Assembly: GCA_020744425.1 (NCBI GenBank)
Contig: JAGMUV010000022.1
Location: forward strand, 744,001 to 808,000
Origin: Dactylonectria macrodidyma
Taxonomy: Eukaryota > Ascomycota > Sordariomycetes > Hypocreales > Nectriaceae
Reading direction: 5' to 3'
Length of the DNA stretch: 64,000 bases
The position numbers were made by a program, and so were the translations under genes. Positions 1-9,962 of the stretch are shown one piece after another (the stretch's first letter is position 1; every line of letters begins with the position of its first letter). The notes beneath the pieces are model-generated. The model had not been told where the DNA came from and made no database searches. It saw only the letters and a program-made list of their open reading frames with translations.

Positions 1-2119
1 TAGAGCAGATCATATTCACTTACAGGCTATAACAGCCAAATGCAGCAGTATTAGTCATTAATAGAGAGATTAGAGCGGATCATGTTCACTTACAGGCTAT
101 AATAACCAAAGGCAGCTGTATTAGTCATCAATAGAGCTCAGAGCGGATCATATTCACTTACAAGCTACAATAGCCAAAGGCAGTAGTGTCAGTTATTAAT
201 AAAGAGATTAGAGCAGATTATATTTACTTACATACTATAATAGCCAAAGGCGGCAGTATTAAGTCATTAATAGAGAGATCAGAGCGGATTATATTCACTT
301 ACAGACTATAATAGCCAAAGGTAGCGGTATCAATCATCAGTAAAGAGATTAGAGCAGATTATATTCACTTACATACTATAACAGCCAAAGGCAGTAATAT
401 CAGTTATCTATAGAGAGATCAGAGCAGATTATATTCACTTACATACTATAACAGCCAAAGGCGGCAGTGTCAGTCATCGATAAAGAGATCAGGGCAGATC
501 ATGTTCACTTACAGGCTAGAGTAGCCAAAGGCAGTAGTATCAGTTATCAGTAGAGAGATTAGAGCTGATCGTGTTCACTTACATACTACAATAGCCAAAG
601 GCAGTAGTATCAGTCATCAATAGAAAGATTAGAGTGGACTATGTTTACTTACTCTCTATAACAGCCAAAGGCAGCAATATCAGTCATTGATAGAGAGATT
701 AGAGCAGATCGTTTTCACTTACAGACTATAATAGCCAAAGGCAGCAGTGTCAATTATCAATACAGAGATTAGAGCAGATCATATTCACTTACTTCCTACC
801 ACAGCCAAAGGCAGCAGTATCAATTATCAATAAAGAGATTAGAGCGGATCATGTTCACTTACAAGCTACAATAGCCAAAGGCGGCAGTATCAGTCATCCA
901 TAGAGAGATCAGAGCGGATCATGTTCACTTACTTGCTGTAATAGCCAAAGGCAGCTATATTAGTCATCAATAGAGAGATCAGAGCGGGTCATACTCACTT
1001 ACTTTCTACAATAGCCAAAGGCAGTAGTGTTAGTTATTAATAAAGAGATTAGAGCAGATCATATTCACTTACTTCCTACCACAGCCAAAAGCAGCAGTAT
1101 TAATTATCAATAAAGAGATTAGAGCGGATTATATTCACTTACAAGCTACAATAGCCAAAGGCAGCAGTATCAGTCATCCATAGAGAGATCAGAGCGGATC
1201 ATATTCACTTACTTCCTATAACAGCCAAAGGCAGCAGTATTAGTTATTAATAGAGATCAAAGTGGATCATATTCACTCACTCTCTATAATAGCCAAAGGT
1301 GGCAGTGTTAATCATCAATAGAGAGATCAGAGCAGATCATGTTCACTTACATACTATAACAGCCAAAGGCAGCAATATCAGTTATCAATATAGAGATTAG
1401 AGCGGATCATATTCACTTACTTGCTGTAATAGCCAAAGGTAGCTGTATTAGTCATCGATAGAGAGATCAGAGCGGGTCATATTCACTTACTTCCTACAAT
1501 AGCCAAAGGCAGTAGTGTCAGTTATTAATAAAGAGATTAGAGCAGATCATATTTACATACATACTACAACAGCCAAAGGCAGCAGTATTAGTTATCAATA
1601 GAGAGATTAGAGTGGACTATATTCACTTACTTCCTATAATAGCCAAAGGCAGTAGTATTAGTTATTAGTAGAGAGATCAGAGCAGATTATATTCACTTAC
1701 AGACTATAATAGCCAAAGGCGCCAGTATTAGTCATTAATACAGAGATTAGGGCAGATTATATTCACTTACAGGCTATAGTAGCCAGAGGCAGTAGTGTCA
1801 GTCATTAATAGAAAGATTAGAGCGGATTATATTCACTTACAACCTACAATAGCCAAAGGCAGTAGTATCAGTCATCAATAGAGATCAGAGCAGATTATAT
1901 TCACTTACAGGCTACAGTAGCCAAAGGCAGCAGTGTCAGTTATCAATAGAGAGATCATAGTGGATTATGTTCACTTACAGACTACAATAACCAAAGGCAG
2001 TGGTGTCAGTCATCCATAGAGATCAGAGCAGATCATATTCACTTACAGCCTACAATAGCCAAAGGCGGTGGTGTCAGTCATCCATAGAGAGATCAGCGCC
2101 TATTATGTTCACTTACCGT
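1..2119 (-). repeat. Tandem array of intron-like 70-bp units separated by single-codon (3-nt) exons
   Basis: About 31 head-to-tail units with a period of about 70 bp (a few 68 or 71) fill the left end and run off the window. On the minus strand each unit reads GTAAGT, about 40 nt, a branch-like RCTRAY (ACTGAC, ACTGAT or ACTAAT in most), a CTGCCTTTGG tract and a final TAG or CAG. Then come exactly 3 nt before the next GTAAGT. Donors are GTAAGT in all visible units except one GTGAGT (plus-strand 1290s) and one GTATGT (1550s). Visible triplets are TAT x6, CCT x5, GAA x5, TCT x4, CTT x3, AGA x2, CAA x2 and one each of AAA, GTT, GCT and ACG. None is a stop. Intron lengths are 65-68 nt, typical for ascomycetes. 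The array lies downstream of, and in phase with, the last ankyrin exon of the NLR-like gene. Splicing is inferred; the pattern itself is directly visible. The alternative is a non-coding minisatellite that grew from one intron. Confidence 0.85.
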
Positions 2120-5100
2120 CTGCGACGAGTGGAGAGAACAGCGTTAATTATCGATTCAACTGCGAGGTCAGTGCAGGATTACTCACAGGGAGTTGGAATG
2201 AGTAGTTCACTTTCGCGCGGTTTTTGAGCAGTATCTCAATAATATCCGCAGACCCGTTGTCAATTGCGCGAGTTAATGGTGTGCGGCCTCCTGTTTCATT
2301 CGTATTAACGCAGGCTCCTTTGTCTAGCAGAAGCCGCGCAACGGCCACGTGCCCGCCGTCGGCGGCATACGACAGCGGCGTCCGGCCAGTGCTATCCACC
2401 ACCTCGGTGGCGGCGCCATTGTCGAGCAGTCGCTTTACGATAGCCTCGTGGCCCTTCTCGGCAGCGGACAAGAGTAGCTCCTGACTAATCTTGTCCACTG
2501 AATCGACCTGGGCTCCCTTCATTAGTCGGCTAGCTACAGCCCCCTGTCCACTGCAAAGGGCATAGGATATTGGCGTCCCTCCAATTTCGTCCTTTGAGTC
2601 GACGCGGGCTCCTGCCTTGACCAGCAGTTGGACGACGGCCATGTGACCATTCCAAGCGGCGTATGATAGCGGTGTTCGACCATATCTATCTCTTGCGTCG
2701 ACTTCCGCGCCTTTCCAAAACGACAGTTTGGCGATGTCTTTGAAGCGAATATTTGGACCCTTGATCAACAGCTTCACGACACCGTCAAATCCGTTCTCTG
2801 AAGCCCAAGAGAGCGCCGAACGCTGATAAGTGCCATCTCTAGAATCTACTTCAACATCGTCTATTCTAAGCTGAAGCTTTACAATTTGCTCAAGTCCGAA
2901 ATATGAGGCAATCATGAGGGTTGTGAAATCCTGAGGAAAGCCCGTGTGTGTGCTCGCCCAGTAGATCCTGAACCAAGTCATACAACATCCTGACCTAGCG
3001 TCACAGATTCGCAGCAGTGTTGCTATGACTGCATTGTCTTCGATACCTGACGCTCGGAAGTGGGCAGCCCAGTTTGTAGCAGAGTAGTCGAGCAAAACGT
3101 GATCGCGAAGGTAGTGGGATGCTTTTCCGTCCAGGTTTTCGTCCAGAGGGTGGGTCTCAAACTCGGTAAAGAGCAGGTGCCAGATACAGATCTGGAAAAG
3201 AATGCGATGGGACTCGGGTGGCTGGAGTGAGGATTTCCATATGAGTTGATTGTCGTGGTCTCCTCGAGGATCCGGATCGTGTTTCGGAACCAGAAATTCT
3301 TTCGCGGTCTGGTGGAGCAGATATATCTTCGAGTCTGTGATGGTTACGAAGAGGCCGCAGAGGTCTCTGACATACCTGCCGAAGCGCGCCTCTGGTCTGC
3401 CATCCAGGTCTTTATAGGACCGGTGATTTTCTTGAAGAGCCAACGCTAGGTCCATTTCTGCCAGAGTCAAGGGCCGTGCTGCCGCAACGACAATATGCAG
3501 CAGTTTCTTGGCTTCTTCGGAATTGATACTCTTAGCAAGAATCCTCTCGTACGCATCATCGACGGTTCGTGGAAGTGAGGAAGTTATCTTGCGAATCTTG
3601 GTCTTATCGATGCTGATGTCGCTTTCGATCAATTCCAGGGTGAGATAAACCCACAGATATGTCTGGTTAGGAATACGCCGGAGCTCCTGCAGGAGCAGCT
3701 GTTCCTCGTCTGGGTTGAGATCCAGGCTAGCTTGGATGAGCGAAACCCTGTCTTTTATATAGACATCGATCTCTCGGGCAATCTTCGATATCTCCGCTTG
3801 GCTTTCTCCTTTCAGGTGGATGACAGGCAGCCCCGGAATATTGAGAGGCTGGAAGGCCCGACCGATTTTGTCGTAGGGCCGACTTGTTACGAGAAACTTC
3901 AAGTTGAAGTTATTCTTCGTGCTATAGAACTTGCACAGGGCTTCGGCAAGCTTGTCCCGTTCTTGGTCTTCGCATTCGTCGAATGCGTCAAGAATACAGA
4001 CTAACTCGCCAGCATTCTTGTCCTGTGAAGCCATAACCAGGACCTCCCAGAGTTCATCAAAGGAGCTGGTAAGATGTGCTTTATAGGCTTCGAGCCGCTT
4101 GACAATCTTGTCAGAGAAAAGGTCCTCTCTCTGTATGAAGAGCTGATGTAGGATGCAGCTGAGAGCGCTTTTGGCGCTCCTCTGATCCTCGAAGTCGTCC
4201 TTGAAAAAGTAATAGCAGGACGTTCTGGATTTCGTAGTCTGAAGCTCAGAGCCCACCAGATATTTTGCTAAGACGGACTTTCCGCATCCGGGATTTGCAG
4301 ATACCCAGAGCATACTTGATGATTTGCTTTCTCGCCATTGCTGAAAGTGGTCGTGACCTATGAACCACTCACACGTCCCTGGGACCCGATCTGGATTCCT
4401 ATTCTTTCTATCCAGATATGGTGAGGTATGCAGGGTCTGGAGGATATCTCTCCGAGTCTTGGAGTCTTCACTGGATTGAACTGCAGAGCAGGAAAGGTCA
4501 GTCTATTGGTAATAATGAATCTGGCTATCAATTCCGTGATTTCGTACCGAAGGTCATAGTCTGCGCAATATACTGTTCGCCACTGCCAGGGTTGATGTTA
4601 TGGCCTTGGCCGGTAATGACAGACAGATAGCCCGTTCCCCCAGAGGCGATATTCTGGGAATTTGTCATAGAGCCCTCAAAATCCGAGTCTGGCACAGATG
4701 ACTCCACGTTCGACAGCTGGTCAATCGCGTCCTTCAGCTGGGCCATCTGGCTTCGGGTTGCCGTCTTGAACAACTGATTGGTAGCCAATGCATCCAAGCC
4801 CCTCAGGATGCCCTGCATCAGGGTCTCCACCCGGTGTGCTTTTCCCAAGCGGAGCAGAAGGGTGCGATAGAGGTCAAGCACTGATCCGTCCTTCGATTTC
4901 TTCGTCCCTTTTTCAACTTTCTCAAAGATGTCCTGCAGAATTTTGGCCTTCTCTTCGCAGCCACTGACGATAGGCTGGATGGCCTTTTTAGATGGTTCAT
5001 CCAGGGCCAGGCCTTGGAGTTGATCACGGGCCAGACCCAGAGTGTCTTGCACGAGAGGGAGATTCCGGTTCACTTCATTGAACTCGTTCGGAAGGCCTCT

Positions 5101-5181
5101 GAGGTGTTGAATCGCCTTATATGTCGAAGAGATGGCTTGAACGACTGCGATTGTGGACGCAACGATGCTGAGGGGATCCAT
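1..5181 (-). CDS. NLR-like STAND protein: SesA-type N-terminus, NACHT, ankyrin repeats, then single-codon exon array (3' end outside window)
   Basis: Probable cytosolic non-self or heterokaryon-incompatibility receptor of the fungal STAND class. The start is the ATG at 5181 (MDPLSIVASTIAVV), the usual opening of SesA-type domains. Exon 1 is 5181-4548. Intron 1 is 4547-4481 (67 nt, GTACGA, ACTGAC, CTGCAG) and joins in frame to exon 2, 4480-2187, giving 976 codons. The NACHT domain shows a Walker A PGCGKS, a Walker B LVCILDAFDE and FLVTSRP. About six ankyrin repeats follow (for example GRTPLSYAADGGHVAVARLL). Exon 2 ends after CCT at 2187, followed by a strong donor GTGAGT. The next intron (2186-2120) ends CGCAG before the first triplet ACG, and the array follows. 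If that intron is kept, the frame stops at 2148-2150, giving a 988-residue protein. Domain calls are from recognised motifs; the receptor role is inferred from the family. Confidence 0.85.
2120..2186 (-). other. First array intron, with in-frame stop if retained
   Basis: This 67-nt segment joins the last ankyrin exon to the triplet array. It begins GTGAGT, has a possible branch site near TTAACG, a pyrimidine run and ends GTCGCAG. Its interior is unlike the repeated units, so it is probably the ancestral gene intron or an outside boundary of the amplification. Read through, it adds twelve residues and a TAA at 2148-2150, so splicing here would be a switch between a short and an array-tailed protein. 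Confidence 0.65.
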
Positions 5182-7119
5182 TTCGATCTTCAGGTTACGG
5201 GTATGACGAGGTTCGGGCAGACGGGAGTTGGGAAGGATTCGGCTACCTGCGATCATCGTGAGTTGTTGTACAACTAGTCATTCATACGGGTTCGTACGTC
5301 TTAGCTGCGAGTCTCCAAGGGGCTCCGAAGAGTACTGAAGGGGGAAGGCTTGGGACGTCTTGAGGCAGCGATACAGACGCCCCTGGCTGGTACTCTGCCA
5401 GGAAGATGAGAGTTGGGGATATTTCGCGAGCGAAGGATGGCCTTCGTTCGATACCGACAAGGCTGCCTAGGCCGAAAGTTATCAGAGCTTCGTACGGAAG
5501 CAAAAGGAAAAACTGGGCGAGGAGATGCAACGAGCAGGAAAGGCGGGGTCGAGGCCAGCCGAAGGTCATAAGCCATCCTTTTGTCAGCGGCTGCGGCGTC
5601 TGCTGTTCTATTCTGGCTGTTAGCGTTCCAGCTTGGGTAAAGGATTCAACCCTTCCAGACTGGAGCATTGTCATAGCGAATGCGGATTAGCGTTCTATGT
5701 CTCTCCAGCTCCTACGTGGACGAATGGATGCTACGGTGGACTCCAACTAATGTTCAGCTCCGACACCCCTGCCACGCCAATTCAACAGGCGTCCATGCCC
5801 TGTTCGGCTTGGCTTTGCCCGTACTGGATATCAATCCTGTCAATCCTGTCACGCTCATCTTGGGTCTCGTTGGAGGATGTACAAACAATATGTAGCTAAG
5901 GCCTGTCCAGCGGTCGTTATATGTCTTCGCTTGCTTGAATCTTCCTCGCCATGACCGTCCCGTGCAGTAAGCGCCTTCCTATAAAGTGAAGCTTAAAATT
6001 TCTCACACTATTCAATGTCCACTGAGTTATAGGATACGAATCTGGAGCAAAGTCTCCCATGCGCAGATATAGAACTCGTCCAAATCGTTCGGGTCTTATT
6101 GAGATACAACCCCTGCGAGGCTCCGCATCGACAATCCTTGCATTTCCGGGTCGCCCCTTTGATCGACTGTACAGCAGCTCATCTCATTGGGGGAGCCTGA
6201 TAAGGCCCTGTAGCTAGGGCTGACTTTCCCACCCACTCATATTTGTTAGGCTCAGGTTCTTGCCCATCACGGTCCCATGTTGCTGCCCACTTGCCACTTT
6301 GCGCAAGCTGGACCTATTCGCGACAGCCGAAAGGCACTTATCTGCTATTTTGAATGGCTAAATCTGGAGGATGCGGAAGCTGTGAGAGTGCGGCTGCAGC
6401 CGCATTCCGCAGAGGCAGTGGGGCGGGACAGCCACGTAGCAACGCCACCTTTCTCCAACCAGCCATTTCTACCTTCTAGCTAGGTCAAAGCGCTCCACGG
6501 CCAATCATCGACACGAGAGGGCGGCAACATGATAGAATATTCTGGGCGTATCGAGTCCAATGAAAACTTGATCACTAGGTCCGACTTCTGGAGGAATGAC
6601 CTACCCAACAGCTTCCTTATGCGCCGTAATCCGGCGAAGCCACCCCTCGCGAGCGCATACTTGCAGTCGAATCAGCACATCTCGCCCAATAAACACCGTT
6701 CTCATGTGTCACGGCAGGTCGGTATCACCCGCTTCACCAGTCGTGTCTGACTGCTAGCTCGTGGGCCAAGGGACTTCGCCGCCACGTATCCTGCTACATA
6801 CATAGTATGATCTGGTTGGGCATTGGGTCGAGTGGTTGCGCTATGTCATGTCTTCTGTCCAATCCACCGCAGACAGCCGCCTTTGATCGCGTCAATTCAG
6901 GGACCAGCCTCTCGTCCGCCTGAAAATGGCTGACAATTCTCAAACGGAGCCGAAATTATAAGGCCGCAGGGTCGAGTTATTCGCCGTTTGTGCTCTCCGA
7001 CGTTGGCTTGTTGTCACATTCAGTATATCTATAGTATTTGCACTACGCATTAGCGGAGTGCGCATTCCCTTTTAGTGTAGCTGGCAATGCGACACTTGTT
7101 CATGCTAACAATTCTGGTA
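5182..7119. other. Intergenic stretch, no supported gene
   Basis: Upstream region of the NLR-like gene. Short frames on both strands (for example minus 5282-5674) lack recognisable domains and overlap each other in several frames. It presumably holds the NLR promoter. I see no repeat, RNA gene or transposon end here. Confidence 0.5.
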
Positions 7120-8046
7120 ACAGAGTCCCCCATTCCCCATCCAGCTCCTCGAGCGCGAGAACGAGCATGGCGCGGACGCGTCGCGACGCGACCTCGACCA
7201 GCTCCTATCGCTCTTACCCGCGTCGTACAGCACAGACTTCGGGGACTTGGCCGCCGTGGGTCTTCATGTCTCCGCCCGCGTCGAGAATGAGCTCGACCTA
7301 CAGCGGCTAACTAGCATTCACGGCTGGCTCTGGGTCGCCGGGCGGCCGATGCTGCCGAGACCACTGCACCACCAGCTCGTCGGTCGGGAGATCGTCGCCA
7401 CAGAGCGTACGGACATGCGTCTCCTCTGGATGACGGGCCGGATGTTCCTCAAGCCCCTCCCGCGCTTCTGACTTGAGCCTCACTTCTGGACCAAATATCT
7501 CTCCTGTGGAGTGGAATGCGGCTGCTCTCGCGACAAGGTCGGCGCCCATGGATGCACCTGGAGTGCAATCGAGAGCTTCGGAGCGTGTGCTCGGCTTCCT
7601 GTTCTCCTATGCTGCGCTAATATCCCACGAGAGCAACTTCCACATCGCCAGGGAGAATCACTTGCTCTACTAGAAGTATCGTGGCCTGCGTGGAAATCTT
7701 TGTTGAGCAGCTGGATACGGAGCGCATCTACCCGCATATCGACCCGCGTTTCTACCACGGCGAGCGACGTCTAAGCCAGCTAAGGAAGATCTACTGTCTC
7801 CAGCGGAACCTGCTACACGGGTATATGCCGTGCTGGAACCAAAATAGCGACTTCATTTGCAACAACCTCGCCTTATTGGCTAGCTCGACGGTTTACATCG
7901 CCATTATGCTCACCACGATGCAGGTTGGGCTCGGCACCAAGCTTCGTGATAACGATGCCTTCTTGGCCGCGTCATACAGCTGTACTGTCTCCTCCGTTGT
8001 GGGCAAGGGTCACGGGCAATCTGGCTCTCTAAAGCAGCCCACATGT
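7120..8046 (+). pseudogene. Decayed DUF6601-family gene
   Basis: Three consecutive reading frames together match the fungal DUF6601 family of putative membrane proteins, as I recall its conserved blocks. The segments are GREIVATERTDMRLLWMTG and GRMFLKPLPRF, ending in a TGA at about 7469-7471; then LGFLFSYAALISHESNF in another frame; then RIYPHIDPRFYHGERRLSQL and ASSTVYIAIMLTTMQVGL in a third. Stops and at least two frame changes break the gene, and it lacks the usual start and C-terminal part. The right end abuts a transposase relic on the other strand at 8046, which suggests the 3' part was lost at that junction. The family function is unknown to me. Confidence 0.7.
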
Positions 8047-8258
8047 TAAGTAACCTTCTTGGGTCGGTCGACGGTATTGAGGGGCGCGTCGATGATCCCG
8101 AAATGCAGTATGTTCGATCGTGCATAGCGTACGGTTCGTGTCGAGCAGCCGCCAAGTTTGGCGATGTCTTCGTCTTTAATTTCCTCCTTGTGTCTTGACT
8201 TACTGAGGATGATGTCCTGAATGAGGATACGCGAAGTGGCTGGTAGATTTGGAGCCAT
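8046..8258 (-). pseudogene. Tc1/mariner-type transposase N-terminal relic
   Basis: About 70 residues starting at the ATG at 8258 (MAPNLPATS) resemble the helix-turn-helix N-terminus of fungal Tc1/mariner transposases: EDIAKLGGCSTRTVRYARSN, then FGIIDAPLNTVDRPKKVT. The frame stops at 8046, just where the DDE part should begin, and no catalytic domain follows. It is a truncated copy lying against the DUF6601 pseudogene. No terminal inverted repeats were identified. Confidence 0.6.
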
Positions 8259-8483
8259 GCTGGTTGGAGAGAGCAACATGGTCGAGCGAAACAAAGCGTG
8301 TGACTCATTCATTTTTGCCTTCATCTTCAAGCGCTGTTTCGGGTATCGGTAAAAGCTTATTCCGTAGGTCACACGAGCGGCTTGAAAGGTTCACTGTGGT
8401 CAGAACTTATTATTTATACTATGTGGGTCCAGTGACACTCTTTGAGAGTGTAAGGGAAAGAGGAAGGCAATAATGAACATTAC

Positions 8484-8496
8484 TGTAGCATAGCAA
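8484..8496 (+). repeat. Target-site duplication, left copy (LINE)
   Basis: The 13-mer TGTAGCATAGCAA occurs here and again at 14059-14071, immediately after the TTGA tail. This marks both ends of a target-primed LINE insertion. Confidence 0.85.
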
Positions 8497-8535
8497 AAAA
8501 CTGTATCTCTTCGGGAAAAACTGTATCTCTTCGGG
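8496..8535 (+). promoter_or_regulatory. Two 20-bp tandem repeats at the LINE 5' end
   Basis: AAAAACTGTATCTCTTCGGG occurs twice in direct succession (8496-8515 and 8516-8535) at the extreme 5' end of the element. Tandem 5' monomers drive transcription in some LINEs, so this may be part of the internal promoter. That role is inferred. Confidence 0.55.
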
Positions 8536-8651
8536 AGAATTGGTGATGAGACAGAAAAGCGATATCGAGTCGGGGAAATCTCATTATTTATCTTCTTTAT
8601 AACTTTTGAAATACCCGGTGGCCGCTTGGCGGAGATTCAGGCCTTTGGCGA

Positions 8652-9962
8652 ATGTCTGGTGTTGTGAACCCCGCATCAGACGTCATTGTCGTCATGGAAG
8701 GCGAACCCGATGTTCCGGGCGGGGGATATCATCGTCCCCTGCGAAAAAGGACCAGAACGACGAGGGCATTGGAATGCGAGCAGCAAAAAGGCGATATGGA
8801 ATGGCAGGAGGAGGAGAGCAGCGAGGGAGCTCTGAGTCACACGCGAACTAAGAAAAGAGCCACGCCTAAGGCAGCTGGCAACATGACTGAGGCTATCCAG
8901 GGCCTGAAGCGAGTCCTGGAACAAGATTTCAATAAGAGGATGGAAACAATGAAGGCAGAGTTTCAGCTCGAGTTTACCAAACTTAGCGACCGCATGGCTG
9001 AGGAAGTCACCAGAACCACGGCCCAGATGGCACAAGAATTATCACAAGTCCGAGAGCAGCTTACCCAGGTTTGCGGCGAGCTGGAGCAGACCCGACTACA
9101 GCTGGATGCACTGAACAAGGCTCAGGCACCACGACCGCCGGGTCGGACATATGCAGACGTGGCCAGAATAACACCTATCAGTACTCCCACTCAATCTCCA
9201 TCTTCGGCCCGTTTGGCAACTCCAGAACCGGTGTTCTGCACGGTAGACACATCTAGGGTGCCCGAAGATCATATTGGAGATGCTACGCCTGCAGTGCTAC
9301 GCAGGACCGTTGAACAGGAAATGCGAACGTCTAGCAACCAGCCCAGTTGGCGATGTGTTGCAGTGACCAGAGATGGGCGAAATACCAACCGCCTGAGGGT
9401 GATTGGTAGGAACGAGGAAGAACTGAAGAGGATCAAAACCATTATTGAAGCCAAGAAGGCTCCAGGTGCGAGAGTGCTCCGAGACCAACTGTACCCAGTC
9501 AAAGTTGACAACATCAACCGTGCTGCCGTTCTCGACCGGGAAGGCAAGGTCCTTCCTGGAGCGATGGACGCTTTGAGCCAAGAGAATGAAGTCCAAATTG
9601 CCAAGATGGCTTGGTTGAGTCGAAAGGACAGCACAAAGGCTTATGGATCCATGGTGGTATACCTCACCAAAAGCAACGATGCCAGGAGACTCTTGCAGGA
9701 ACACTACTTCCTTGCAGCTGGTGAATCGGCATATACCAGCGCGTTTGAGCGGAGAACTGGTCCGATACAATGCTACAACTGCCAGGAGCTTGGTCACAAG
9801 GCCTTCTCGTGCAGCAAGAATCGGGTATGCGCGAGATGCGCCGCCGAAGGCCATCACCATAGCGAGTGCCAGACGCAGGTACCCAAGTGTGTGCCCTGTG
9901 GTGGACCGCACGAGTCGTTCAGCAGAAGCTGCCCGAAACTCTATCCTACCCGGCATGAGTAG
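8652..9962 (+). CDS. LINE ORF1 protein (Gag-like, CCHC zinc knuckles)
   Basis: A 436-residue RNA-binding chaperone-like protein of the retrotransposon. The N-terminus is acidic and basic and low in complexity. Residues about 90-165 form a long heptad-rich coiled coil ([18 protein letters not shown]). The C-terminus has zinc knuckles: [28 protein letters not shown] and a third cysteine/histidine cluster [15 protein letters not shown]. The ATG at 8652 follows a 155-nt 5' UTR. The stop codon TAG at 9960-9962 overlaps the ORF2 start (ATGAGTAG at 9955-9962), suggesting stop-start coupled translation. ORF1 would package element RNA into a ribonucleoprotein. Confidence 0.88.
   Translation: MSGVVNPASDVIVVMEGEPDVPGGGYHRPLRKRTRTTRALECEQQKGDMEWQEEESSEGALSHTRTKKRATPKAAGNMTEAIQGLKRVLEQDFNKRMETMKAEFQLEFTKLSDRMAEEVTRTTAQMAQELSQVREQLTQVCGELEQTRLQLDALNKAQAPRPPGRTYADVARITPISTPTQSPSSARLATPEPVFCTVDTSRVPEDHIGDATPAVLRRTVEQEMRTSSNQPSWRCVAVTRDGRNTNRLRVIGRNEEELKRIKTIIEAKKAPGARVLRDQLYPVKVDNINRAAVLDREGKVLPGAMDALSQENEVQIAKMAWLSRKDSTKAYGSMVVYLTKSNDARRLLQEHYFLAAGESAYTSAFERRTGPIQCYNCQELGHKAFSCSKNRVCARCAAEGHHHSECQTQVPKCVPCGGPHESFSRSCPKLYPTRHE

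Noticed and set aside
1..2119. CRISPR-like array
   Set aside because: The regular repeat with variable spacers looks superficially similar, but the variable part is only 3 nt, there are no cas genes, and the genome is eukaryotic.
2000..2484. Plus-strand ORFs over the array edge and ankyrin exon
   Set aside because: They are shadows of the minus-strand ankyrin coding sequence and of the repeat; no domain is present.
5282..5899. Overlapping frames on both strands upstream of the NLR gene
   Set aside because: Several frames of similar length in the same place, no domain, no splice signals tying them to a gene.
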